A stretch of DNA of 64,000 nt, taken from the NCBI GenBank assembly GCA_033064195.1, contig JARBJD010000065.1:239602-303601 (forward strand). Reading direction: 5' to 3'. Shown piece after piece: positions 54,349 to 63,481 of this stretch (the stretch's first letter is position 1; each line of letters opens with the position of its first letter). The notes under the pieces are model-generated. The model had not been told where the DNA came from. It searched no databases and saw nothing but the letters and a program-made list of their open reading frames with translations. The position numbers and the translations under genes are program-made. This stretch comes from Blattamonas nauphoetae. Lineage: Eukaryota; Preaxostyla; Oxymonadida.

Positions 54349-54759
54349 TTAGTATTCCAACATCAGATCAACCAGAAATTCATAATACTCTTTGGTTATT
54401 TTTCCATTGATTGTCTCCGTTGTCTCCATCTCAATTGATTCACCAGAGCTGTCTTTGAACCAGATCTTCACTATTGATTGTCGAGTGCTTAATTCCCACT
54501 TCTTTCGCTTCGCAATCTGTTCGTTACAGAAAGCAACATATGAATCATTGTGTGTATCAGTCTGAATCCAATCAGCATGTATTGTGAAATTTTGAGGAAT
54601 ATCTTTGGAGATGACTGTTGACGAATCACCAATTTCTTCCTTCACATGAATGAGTTTACAGTCGAGATAGTGAACATATTTTTGTTTTCTGGAATTGGTA
54701 AAATCAGGAGGGAATTGAGCAGTGTTTGAATTTTGAATTGAGAAATAACGTTTGACCAT
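54349..54759 (-). CDS. Small orphan protein of the virus-like block
   Basis: Starting at the ATG that directly follows the promoter motif (54759) rather than the longer upstream frame gives 136 residues beginning MVKRYFSIQNSN. It has mixed beta-strand character (YVHYLDCKLIHVKEEIG, QSIVKIWFKDSSGESIEM) and an acidic C-terminus. No family is recognised. A minor structural protein would be in keeping with the position, but nothing in the sequence proves it. Confidence 0.6.
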   Translation of the reverse strand: MVKRYFSIQNSNTAQFPPDFTNSRKQKYVHYLDCKLIHVKEEIGDSSTVISKDIPQNFTIHADWIQTDTHNDSYVAFCNEQIAKRKKWELSTRQSIVKIWFKDSSGESIEMETTETINGKITKEYYEFLVDLMLEY

Positions 54760-54760
54760 T

Positions 54761-54785
54761 ACTGTTTTAAACAAAAATAAAATTT
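54761..54785 (-). promoter_or_regulatory. Virus-like promoter motif before the small orphan gene
   Basis: Read on the minus strand, AATTTTATTTTTGTTTAAAA precedes the ATG at 54759 by a few bases. It matches the motif before the capsid-like genes almost base for base. Confidence 0.7.
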
Positions 54786-54804
54786 CATATTTGTTAGATT
54801 CAGT

Positions 54805-54960
54805 ATCCTCTCTTCACTTCTTCATATGCTTCTTGGAGACGTCGATCAATGACATATCGTTTACCCTGAGCTTTTGCGCAATTTTAGACTTTTTCAGCAC
54901 ACACACTGTTCAGAAACGGAACACATCACATAAGTCTCTATTTCGATACTAGATGGATTA
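54805..54960 (-). other. Probable gene-end remnant at the edge of the inserted segment
   Basis: Two minus-strand frames look like protein tails: RYVIDRRLQEAYEEVKRGY ending in TGA, and KKSKIAQKLRVNDMSLIDV ending nearby. I cannot say which is real. The segment carries CAGCACACACACTGTTCAG, a near-copy of a sequence at the end of capsid-like gene B 3 kb away. Confidence 0.35.
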
Positions 54961-55230
54961 CCTTGTTGAAATCAGATCATACTAGTAAGTAGAACTTCAT
55001 CTAACGCGTGTATCTACGTCTGGATTGATCAACCCATACTTCGTTCTTATTGAGCCGGAAGGAGAAGCCTGGTGAACCGTCGTGATTGTACCGTGTAAAA
55101 AAATGACAGAAGAATGCAAAATAAAATCTTTATAGGAGACGAGATGGTCCTGTGACAAGAACAGTGGCTCTAAATGAAATGGATATCTTTAAAGTGAATG
55201 TTCTCGTCTCTAACACATTCTGTTCAACTT
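54961..55230. other. Left part of the inserted segment, nothing recognised
   Basis: No coding pattern is recognised before the surface-protein fragments begin. Confidence 0.3.
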
Positions 55231-56720
55231 TCAGTACTTGACTATATTCTCTGACTGCATTGTGGAGAAGTTTGTGCAGTCGAGGCCAGCTACTCTTGCG
55301 TATGATTCGGGAAGGACAAAGAGAACTTGGTTGTTGGGGTTGAGGAGGATCGAGCGAGAGGAGAGGGTATTCATTTTGATAGACGAATACGGCTTGTTCA
55401 GTTCCTTCTCGCCTTCTTTCTCAGCTTCAACTCGAACACTGAATCCTTGGTGCGCAATTCCAGTTCCATCGGGAGTTGCCTCTGTCTTCCGATCCGCTGA
55501 GGGAATCTTCACATACAGCTGCTGTCTACAATCAGCGAAACGGAAGGCGAACGACGAGCCACAGCTCAGTCGCGGACGAGGAGATGAACAGTCCCAACGG
55601 TGATAGGAAGGCGAACCTTCACAGCGCTTTGATGTCGGCCTGCTGCGGTGCACGGATTGGTGGCATCGTCGCGGCTGATTGATTTGCATTCAATTTCTGC
55701 CGTTTTGCCATTGCGATTGTCATTTCCAGTGGCTGAAACGAAAAGCGTCTGTCTTGAGAAATACCATTGAAGAACGAAATTGTTTAGATTCTCTATTTGT
55801 TTCTGTTTTGACGTGGAAGCGTCTGTTGCCCTTTTTGTTGTCTTTGAAGCTGAATCTGCAGTGGGAACGGATGAGAACCGGCTCAACATCTGAACATGTA
55901 AAAAGAAGGTCTGAGCCTTTTTATGCTGCTCCTCCTGTGAATGTCACCGCTTGCAGATGGTAGTTGGTCATATCTCCTTCGATGTTAAGAAGAACCGCAG
56001 ATTGGAAGAGATCGTCAGGATTTTGGAGAGTGATCGAGGTGAACACGCAAGTGTCGATTAAGATCTGAAGATTCCCTTGCAGTGAGACGTTTATGACAAG
56101 ATCGTGTGTGTAGGTTGATGGAAGTGACAGGAAATCACATTTGGTGACTTTGAGTGTGCCCTTCTGAATAACGGTGAATCTGGACTTGATCACGTTGACT
56201 GAATTAGTAAAATAGCACCCTGCGAGAATCAGCGACCCCTTTCCGTTCAGATTTAAGATAGTTAACAGAAGTCCGGCCGCTGCGCCTTTGAGTGAGAACG
56301 CGATTATTATCATGTCCAATTGACCAGATGTCACCGAGAAAGATGTTCTTCGATTGGCTGGCTTTGATATTTTGATTCTGATGTTTGTCATTCCACTGCC
56401 TGTGACAACAAGCTTGCGGGATGTGACGTCAAACCCTTCTTCTGTTTTGGATACATCAAAAGTCCCTTCTTCAACAGCAATTTTAGCATCTTTGTTTGAG
56501 TTACTGGACATGCAGGTCATCGTGCGGCATTTGGGGTTGTTTGAGCACAGAGGGCTGTCCAATCCATTGATGATGACGACAAGAATGCGAAGGGTGTGGT
56601 TGGCGCTCTGTGCTGAGATAACACGAGTAGAGGAGAGGTTCACCACCACGGCTCCATTCCCATATGGACAGTTTGGCTTCAGGGACAGCAGAGACTGTGT
56701 AAAAGAATCAGCATCACGAG
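55231..56720 (-). pseudogene. Broken surface protein, parallel beta-helix (pectin-lyase-like) type
   Basis: The minus strand carries three successive pieces in different frames. The first (56720-55921) is rich in short beta-strands with an Asn/Thr/Gly pattern: LILAGCYFTNSVNVIKSRF, TLKVTKCDFLSLPS, LQILIDTCVFTSITLQ. This is the stacking pattern of right-handed parallel beta-helix proteins. The second contains QTLFVSATGNDNRNGKTAE and a following Cys-Lys-Ser-Ile, like the start motif of large protist surface proteins of this type. The third ends in ENIVKY. Frame changes and stops between pieces indicate decay, unless several short introns remain unmodelled. Confidence 0.5.
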
Positions 56721-56799
56721 AAAATGGAACACGAGAGAAAGAGATGAGAGGAATGAGAAGGTGAGAGAAAAGGATAATTCAAGAAGATAAATGAGATGA

Positions 56800-57480
56800 A
56801 AGCAAAGGAAGGAACATACCGTTTGTGCGCTTCGGCATTACATTGTCAGATCAGTACAGCCCATTTGAACGGAGTCATTTCAAAAGGTACCTATTGCTCA
56901 ATAAGTCTTCAAAAGGAGAAAAACAATAAAGATTGAGGCAAACAAAGAGAGAAACACACGACGTGCGTGAGTCTGCAATCCACTGTCCGATCAGGACAAC
57001 AGGTTTGATCGGAGTCATTTTACACTGTATCTACTGGTAATTTGGTCTTAAAAAGAGAAAAACAATAAATAGAGATGTAAACAGAGAGGGAAGCATACAG
57101 TATACGCTCTTCAGCATTACCTTGCCCTACCGCGACAGTCAGTTTGATCATTCACTTTTCATTTTCAATCTATCAACAATTAAGTCCTAATTTAGAAAAA
57201 ACAACAATGAGAGAGGTAAACAGAGGGCAACAGACGGTGAGAGCATTTCAGCATAACCTTGTCCGATCGTGACTGGCAGACTGATCCATCTCATTCCAGA
57301 TCCCATCCATCTTTAATGATGTTCTAAATCAGTGCACAGTCCATAAAAGAGAGGGAATCGAGAGGGGACATACTATTCCGGCACAACAATGTTCCCTGTT
57401 ACGGTCACAATCTGTGAGTGATAGATGAGACTTCGAGCAAAAAGGAGAAGAAAAGATGAGAAGAGAAAACACCCTAGCTG
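56800..57480 (-). repeat. Degenerate tandem repeats of about 120-140 bp with splice-site-like borders
   Basis: At least four, perhaps five, related units lie in a row. On the plus strand each carries a GCATTACxTTGTCxGATC-like core, then TTTGATCGGAGTCATTT or a variant, then GAGAAAAACAATAAA. On the minus strand each unit ends in GTATG or GTCTG and begins after a pyrimidine-rich stretch ending TTAAG, GAAG or TTAG, as if an exon-intron module had been duplicated. The 80- to 90-bp 'exon' parts contain stops in all frames that I tried, so they are not clearly coding. Confidence 0.65.
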
Positions 57481-57990
57481 TTGATTAATCTTTTCAGAAG
57501 TCATTGTGTTGGATGTTGTGTTTGTGGTGGTTTGTGCATGTTGTTCGATCTTGTGCTATTTGGGCCCATCATTTCTGTTTTTCAGCACAGATTCTGGAGG
57601 ATGATCTACTCCATGAGTAACTAGGCTCAATCGAGTGAAACAAATCTCAAATTCACAACTCAGAAGATATCACATGAAAACAATGTCCAATAGTTTGTTA
57701 ACCTGCTCCATTCCTTAAGACTTTTTGGAACAAAGGGAAGAAGAAGAAAGCCTTCACAATTATGGTTCGGACACGAATAGTCATCAGAATGGACTGTAAA
57801 TGTATCGCTTTTGTCAAATTAAATCAAAAATCACTCCAAGATAATGTCTCTGATTCCTGAAATGAGAGATTCTGGTGTTCGATCACTTCTCTTTGATTTT
57901 TCCCAACCATGATTTTGTGAACGTGGTTCACAAAAATTGCAGAAAGTGTGCAAGTTGTGCTGACAAACTTTTTTTCCCAGCACACACTGT
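57481..57990. other. Spacer between tandem repeats and capsid-like gene B
   Basis: A possible start, MTSEKINQQLG on the minus strand, lies at about 57504 and could begin the surface-protein gene. Otherwise no gene is seen. CAGCACACACTGTTCAG at 57979-57995 marks the right edge of the inserted segment. Confidence 0.35.
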
Positions 57991-59650
57991 TCAGGGTGTG
58001 TTTGCACATTTGCTCAGGGTAACATATCGTACTCGTGGTTGTCCATTTTCGATCCAGAACAACCAGTATGTAGCCTGATGTAGTGCCAAAATCGGTGGAG
58101 GAGGACCTTCTGGAGTTGAGGTGAAATATGGATCCAGAGCGCCTTGATTGATTGGTGTTCCTCTGTAGACAATATTGACTGATTCTGCTGTTGAAATCCC
58201 TTCTTCACCACCAGCAATTTCACTTCGATCTGTTGGAACCATAAATGTGAAACAAGTTGCATCTGTTACTGGTCTTGTTCTCTTGTAATCTTTTCCTCTG
58301 TCATGAAATACGCGAGTGGAACAAATAGAATTTTCAAACTCTTCAGTGGCTGAACAACCAATGAAATCACCATTCACCATCATCATTTGATAGAACTCTG
58401 GTGAGATTGTTGACATTGGGAAATTAGGAAAGTTGGATCCAAGCATTTCGAATTGACCAACATATTGAGGATTTCTGAAGACTGTACACTCGTTTGGTCG
58501 TTCTGGGAACAAGCACATTAGATTCATGAGATTGTTGAGTTTGATACTGATGTTTGATCTCACTCCCATGGCATTCGCTTTTGATTGGAACGATTGTGTG
58601 TCAATTCTTTCTGCTTTCAGAACATAAAGAGTCTTCGAATATGTGTTGAAGAGGGATTGTTTTGTTGAGTCTGTCATTTGATATCCGTAGCAAATCGAAG
58701 TGACTTTATCAACCGATGAGGAAAGAACAGTGGAAGTGGTTGGCGATGTAGCGATATATTTGACACTACCTGATGATGAATGTTGTAAATGTTGAGGTTG
58801 AAGAACTGGATTCCCGATTTGTGTAAACTCCTGTGTCAATGTCGAGAAGTCTCCATCGTACATTAATTCTGTTTGGGATTGATTTGACATTGATGATATC
58901 GAAAGACTTGGATTTTGATCGATACTGTTTTCAAGTGTTTTCCTAACGATGGTAGAAACTCTGATCGGACAATATACTAGTGAATCTGTTGTCAAATGAA
59001 ATCTCAATCGGAGATTTCCAAAGATGGAATTTGGATACTGATCGAAAGTACTTAATGGCAGGAGATTCACAAATGGAATTACCAGTGGTATCGTAAATGT
59101 GATGTTAGAAGAGGCAGCATCGACTGGACAATGATAGTATCCACACACACTTGGATCCATTCTCTGAACATTTTCCCAAAGACTGTAGCAATGCTTCATA
59201 TTGTTTTCTCTTCATGTGACTTGAAAGTGTGATACAGAAATGATTCGTGGATGTGATTATTCTGAAGTGAATTGTCAATGATGTTTCCTTGACTGTCGAC
59301 GAGTCTCATGTCTCGAATTGCATCTGATGATGATTTATATCCGTTGAACATTCCATACATTCCAACATATTTCCCACATGCAGTTGTTGGTTTCGAATAT
59401 GGAACTGTCACAGTTAGATCTATTCGCAAATGACTCTTCGAAAACTCAGTCACATCATGACCATCATAGCACAATGGAACTTCAATTTCATCTGTGATTC
59501 GGCATGGCATAGGAGGATTTGTTGGATGCACTTCCTGAATCGAATACACATGAGGTTCTGAATCCCATGTTTTGGCATATACGATTGCACTTCAATTTGT
59601 TCAATTAGTGTCGATGTTGGTTTTGATTGATTAGATCTGATACTTCTCAT
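57991..59650 (-). pseudogene. Capsid-like protein B of the virus-like block, with two frame breaks
   Basis: Three minus-strand pieces (59650 to about 59580, then to 59196, then 59199-57991) align end to end with the paralogue at 59695-61561. Shared landmarks are the SIQE motif near the start, a PWEN/LWEN motif, FGNLRLRFHLTTDSLVYCPI (FGDLKLSVYINEDAFVCCPV in the paralogue), and a C-terminal PPPILA(L/T) motif. The hydrophobic strand followed by FGxLxLxxxxxxD is what one expects at the end of a jelly-roll barrel in major capsid proteins. The second break is an ATGA overlap in the middle of conserved sequence. It is probably inactive. The capsid role is inferred and no structure was modelled. Confidence 0.6.
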
Positions 59651-59655
59651 TTATA

Positions 59656-59670
59656 GAAAAATAAAAATAC
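59656..59670 (-). promoter_or_regulatory. Virus-like promoter motif before capsid-like gene B
   Basis: Minus strand TATTTTTATTTTTCTATAA runs into the ATG at 59650. Confidence 0.7.
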
Positions 59671-59694
59671 AATTTCATTTTTTCTTTGACTGTT

Positions 59695-61561
59695 TTAGGA
59701 TTTCATTATTCCAAGTTCCTTGTGGAGTGCTTTCAATGTGTGGTTTGGATAGTATTCAACAATCGGTATATCATTGCTGAATCGTAATACCCACCACGTT
59801 GTTGCAGTTGTTGCTAGAATCGGTGCTGGAGGATGCGTAAATGTTGTCATGTCACCACCCTTTGACTTGGATCGAGAACATTATAGTATGTGTCAATCAC
59901 TCCTTGGTAAATCGGATTTGATCTCAATGTGACTGGAATATTTTGACCTCTGGAACTGATTGAATCATTACAGTTTGTCGGACATCCACTTCTTTGAGTT
60001 GAGAAGCACAAGACGAAGTCAGTATTGTCATGAATCGGTCGCACTCTTGTCATTTTTTCTCCAGTATATGTTCCATCACCTTCGAGTTGTTCCTCAACAA
60101 GTGAATCTGTTAATGATCGCTCCAGATCATCAGGAACAGTCAGGTATGAATCAAGATTGAGAGTCGATAATGCAAACTGATAGAAGCGAGCTCCAATCGT
60201 TGATGTCAAGTTATCTGGATAGTATTTGTCAAGGAGATGCACTCGAAGATCTTTCTGCATTGGATTGTGGAAACAGGTGACTTCATTATCGTAGTGACGG
60301 AAGAGGAGCATAATATCCTTGGCATTAACGAGAACCATTTGCTGAGTACAATCAATTCCTGTTGCTGTTGGTGTCTTCTGAAATGGATAGAACGAGATCT
60401 TTTCTGGTGGAATTGTTCCTGGACGATCCTGATACATTTTCTTCAGATTCTCTTTCGCAATTTCTTTCATTTGGAATCCAGCACTCATGCAATACACATC
60501 ATCAACGCGGTAATCAATAATGTTCAATGATATATACTGATCGACAAATTCTGGTTCTTTAGCAACTGTTCCTGCTGAGTTGTAATAAATGTTTTGAGTC
60601 ACTGCTGATTTCCTAAATGATTGGCCAATCTGAACGAAATTCTTGGTGCAGTTCGCTAGTAGAGAATGGAAAAACCATGGACGATGTTGGTGACAATCAG
60701 CGATCGCATCATGAATTGGTGGTCTTGTTAAGCCAACATTAAAGAAGGATGAAAGTGTATTTTTCAAAGTAAGCTCAGGATTTACAGGACAACACACGAA
60801 CGCATCCTCATTAATGTAAACACTCAATTTCAAATCACCAAAGAGACATCTTGGATAGTCAGTCATCCCTGAGAAAATCAGAAGATCTTCAAGATTGATT
60901 GATATACGAATTGGTACGTCAATTGTGTCAATGAAAGCACCAGCTTGTGACACTGTAGTGAAAGATGATAATGGAATATAAACACCAGCGACAGATTCAT
61001 CATGCTTCCAAGCATTTTCCCAAGGAGTGTGCGAATGTTTTCGATTCTCCAATTGACTCTTTGGTTTAATCATGTTGTAGATGTGTGATTCCATTGAGAC
61101 ATCATTGTTTGAAGTGCTAATGATTCTTTGATTGTTGTGAAGAACTGTGAATCTACTAAAGATTGATGATGAATGCTTAAGTCCTACGAACATAAATATT
61201 CTTTCATTGGAGTATGATCCAACTTTGTCTGGGGTAATGTTCCAATTGTTGACTTTCAAAGTGGTTTTGATTGTGAACGTAATGAATGAATCATCAATTT
61301 GACAAATGTCTTGATTACCAGTCAATGGAATGATTATCTCTTGTCCTCTATAGAATCGTGAATTCTCTGATGGTTTCAATTCTTGAATAGAAGTACTGTG
61401 TGCTCCATCATTCAGAAGATAATTAACGTGGTGTTCAGACATTAGTTGCTGTTGTATTTGACCAATATCATCTCTCGTGTACTAATTGATCCTGTGCTAT
61501 TGCCAGTCAATGTTGAGGCTCCATGTCTTTTGTTTGTCAGATGTGTTATATGCGAGTTCAT
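59695..61561 (-). pseudogene. Capsid-like protein A of the virus-like block, long core intact, both ends frameshifted
   Basis: The ATG that follows the promoter motif is 61561 (MNSHITHLTNKRHGAS). Its frame shifts by one base near 61475 and joins a 531-residue core (61442-59847). The core shows IIIPLTGNQDICQIDDSF, HSHTPWENAWKHDESVAG, VPIRISINLEDLLIF and LFGDLKLSVYINEDAFV. At 59848 the core stops in an ATGA overlap. The C-terminal 50 residues, homologous to the end of protein B (PPAPILATTATTWWVLRFS), follow in the next frame and end at 59695. The core pattern fits the first barrel of a double jelly-roll capsid protein, which is inference. Total intended length is about 620 residues. Confidence 0.62.
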
Positions 61562-61566
61562 TTTAA

Positions 61567-61581
61567 CAAAAATAAAAATTA
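61567..61581 (-). promoter_or_regulatory. Virus-like promoter motif before capsid-like gene A
   Basis: Minus strand AATTTTTATTTTTGTTAAA directly precedes the ATG at 61561. It decides that 61561, not the internal 61442, is the original start. Confidence 0.7.
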
Positions 61582-61634
61582 CATTAATGATTTAACTCTA
61601 GTTACTTTTCGTTTTGGTTTCCTCACTTTAGGTT

Positions 61635-61896
61635 TCATTTTTCTTCCAGTCTCAGTATTTCGTCTCTGAGTTTATTCGCAAGTGAACCGTTTCCTTCATT
61701 GATTGCTTGTTCATACTGAGCCATCTTTTCTGCATGGATTTGTTGATCCGATTTCACATCTGGGATCATCTCAACACCTGTCTGTGCGATCTTTGAAATT
61801 ACCGGTCCTACAAAGGAATAAGATTCAGAAATGGAGCTCCAACTCTGAGTATGTTTTGCCAACTGCTGCTAATTTTGATAACCAACCTGGTGCCAT
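61635..61896 (-). pseudogene. Short MAPG-type protein 1, frameshifted
   Basis: From the ATG at 61896 the frame reads MAPGWLSKLAAVGKTYSE and then breaks. The next frame continues ISESYSFVGPVISKIAQTG and a helical C-terminus with EKMAQYEQAINEGNGSLANK to 61635. The N-terminus matches MAPGSFNKLKNIGK of the neighbour at 62242, and the upstream bases TATTTTACATAA are identical, so the two genes arose by duplication. An amphipathic N-terminus followed by a hydrophobic stretch resembles minor capsid or membrane-active proteins of DNA viruses (inference). Confidence 0.55.
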
Positions 61897-61897
61897 T

Positions 61898-61915
61898 TAT
61901 GTAAAATAAAAATAT
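61898..61915 (-). promoter_or_regulatory. Virus-like promoter motif before MAPG protein 1
   Basis: Minus strand ATATTTTTATTTTACATAA precedes the ATG at 61896. Confidence 0.7.
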
Positions 61916-61933
61916 TCGAATACTAGTGAATTT

Positions 61934-62242
61934 TTATCCTTTGAATTGAATTTTGGAATTGGACGAGAGTGGCATATCATCATTAATGTACCGAGCATTT
62001 CGTGGAGGTTCGTACTCAATCATTTGTGGATTTTGTGAACGATTGATCGCTTTATTCTGTTGATACGAATCCATCATCCCTCCTAATCCACTAAGAATTC
62101 CACCTGCTGTTTGTCCAAATTTACTGTTCGTTTGAGAGAGCAATCCACCACCAACTTGAAGTAGTGTTGGAGCTAGAGGTTTGATGAATTGAAAGAATTG
62201 TTTGCCAATATTTTTGAGTTTGTTGAAACTTCCTGGTGCCAT
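61934..62242 (-). CDS. Short MAPG-type protein 2, hydrophobic and Gly-rich
   Basis: An intact 102-residue frame. It has an amphipathic basic start (MAPGSFNKLKNIGKQFFQF), then a Gly-rich hydrophobic region (LLQVGGGLLSQTNSKFG, GGILSGLGGMM) and a polar tail. This layout is common in small virion proteins that disrupt membranes. The function here is inferred. It is the intact paralogue of the broken gene at 61635-61896. Confidence 0.6.
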   Translation of the reverse strand: MAPGSFNKLKNIGKQFFQFIKPLAPTLLQVGGGLLSQTNSKFGQTAGGILSGLGGMMDSYQQNKAINRSQNPQMIEYEPPRNARYINDDMPLSSNSKIQFKG

Positions 62243-62243
62243 T

Positions 62244-62260
62244 TATGTAAAATAAAAAAT
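62244..62260 (-). promoter_or_regulatory. Virus-like promoter motif before MAPG protein 2
   Basis: Minus strand ATTTTTTATTTTACATAA precedes the ATG at 62242. The twelve bases nearest the ATG are identical to those of MAPG gene 1. Confidence 0.7.
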
Positions 62261-62307
62261 CAATTCATTTATATTTTTAGCGAGGAAATAATCTCATGAG
62301 AGACTTC

Positions 62308-63479
62308 TTAACGGGGTATTGCTTTGGTGAGAGTGATACCATAATTGAGAATAGTATTGCATGCTTCATTATAGGCAATACTCATATCTTTCTCCTCAAG
62401 GATCTTGAATATGGTTCTAAACACTGGGAGAGCATTAATGCATGAACATTTTGTTGACAAATCATCAAGTTCAATCACTACATCATTGATTCCAGTGAGT
62501 GTAGCAATCAGTGCACATAAATCACTTTGGTTTGTAATCAGTTTCTTCGATGGTTCAATCAGGTTATTCAATAGTTTCTTTTCACAAGCGAATGCATTCT
62601 TGTACACTAGCAATAGTTGATCTTTGAATGCTGTAATATTATAGATCCACTCAAAACCCGGAATTTCTCCTAAACCCGGAACATGGGGTTGAAAGATACA
62701 TATTGGGTAAACTAAGAAAAAATAAAATTTGAGAATTATAGACCGACGCAAATCAGAGAAACCCTCAAAATACTGTATACAGCAACAATGCCTACATTTT
62801 TCTCAACTTTTTGGATCGTTTCTCCACAACCAGCCATCCGTTTTGCACCAAATAAAGTGCATCGTAAACATCTCGACAAAGCTGCTCAAAAATGAAAGAT
62901 ATTTTTTTTAAGACTTTTCTCGAGAAAAATATGGGTTTTTTCTATTTTCCCAAATATCCAGCATTTTTCTCCAATGTTTTCTCAAATTGTTCGTTTCATC
63001 AAAAACGTTTTTGTGAAAATTTTCATCAAAATCGGTTCACAGGTTGTGAAGATATGACCAGTTCTCCTGATTCAAACAGGTCCAAAGAGGTATTTTGAGG
63101 GTTTCTCTGATTTGCGTCGGTCTATAATTCTCAAATTTTATTTTTTCTTAGTTTGCCCAATATGTATCTTTCAACCCCATGTTCCGGGTTTAGGAGAAAT
63201 TCCGGGTTTGAGTGGATCTATTAGTTCGTATTCTCGTAGCGGTATTGTTCGACATTGAATTGGCGCTGATGGATATGTCTCCAATGGTGGCTCATAAGTC
63301 CCTCGTTCTCTCCCCAAAGGAGGGTTCGAAGCCTCTAGCGAGACCATTTCGACATTTGATGATCTATTATCTACTCCAGCTTTACTCCTCTCCTCGATGA
63401 TGACATTGTTGGTGATTGATGTTGGTACTGAAGAAGAACTTGTGTGTTTCGTAAATTGACAACTTAGAATTGGTTGCAT
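62308..63479 (-). pseudogene. Orphan gene of the virus-like block, split by an inverted-repeat insertion
   Basis: The 5' part starts at the ATG (63479) after the promoter motif, MQPILSCQFTKHTSSSSV, and runs to the edge of the inserted element at 63221. The 3' part resumes at 62638 with a helical region (FKDQLLLVYKNAFACEKKLL, DVVIELDDLSTKCSCINA) and ends at 62308. The bases inside the element are not part of the gene. After removal of the element the two halves appear to be one base out of frame, so there may be a second lesion or the pieces may be different genes. No family is recognised. Confidence 0.5.
62642..63220. mobile_element. 579-bp inverted-repeat element with TTA target duplication
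   Basis: The arms 62642-62773 and 63090-63220 are nearly perfect inverted copies beginning TAGATCCACTCAAA. They differ by an extra A in the left arm and one or two substitutions. TTA flanks each end (62639-62641 and 63221-63223), as expected for PIF/Harbinger-type transposition. The core contains two further inverted, diverged copies of the dispersed CTCCACAACCA motif. No transposase is encoded. Each arm carries TTTTATTTTTTC upstream of an ATG, close to the promoter motif of the surrounding block. Confidence 0.85.
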
Positions 63480-63481
63480 CA

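Noticed and set aside
59190-59200. Programmed -1 frameshifting at the ATGA overlap in capsid-like gene B
   Set aside because: No X-XXY-YYZ slippery heptamer is in the correct frame and no downstream stem is obvious. Other breaks in the same block favour decay.
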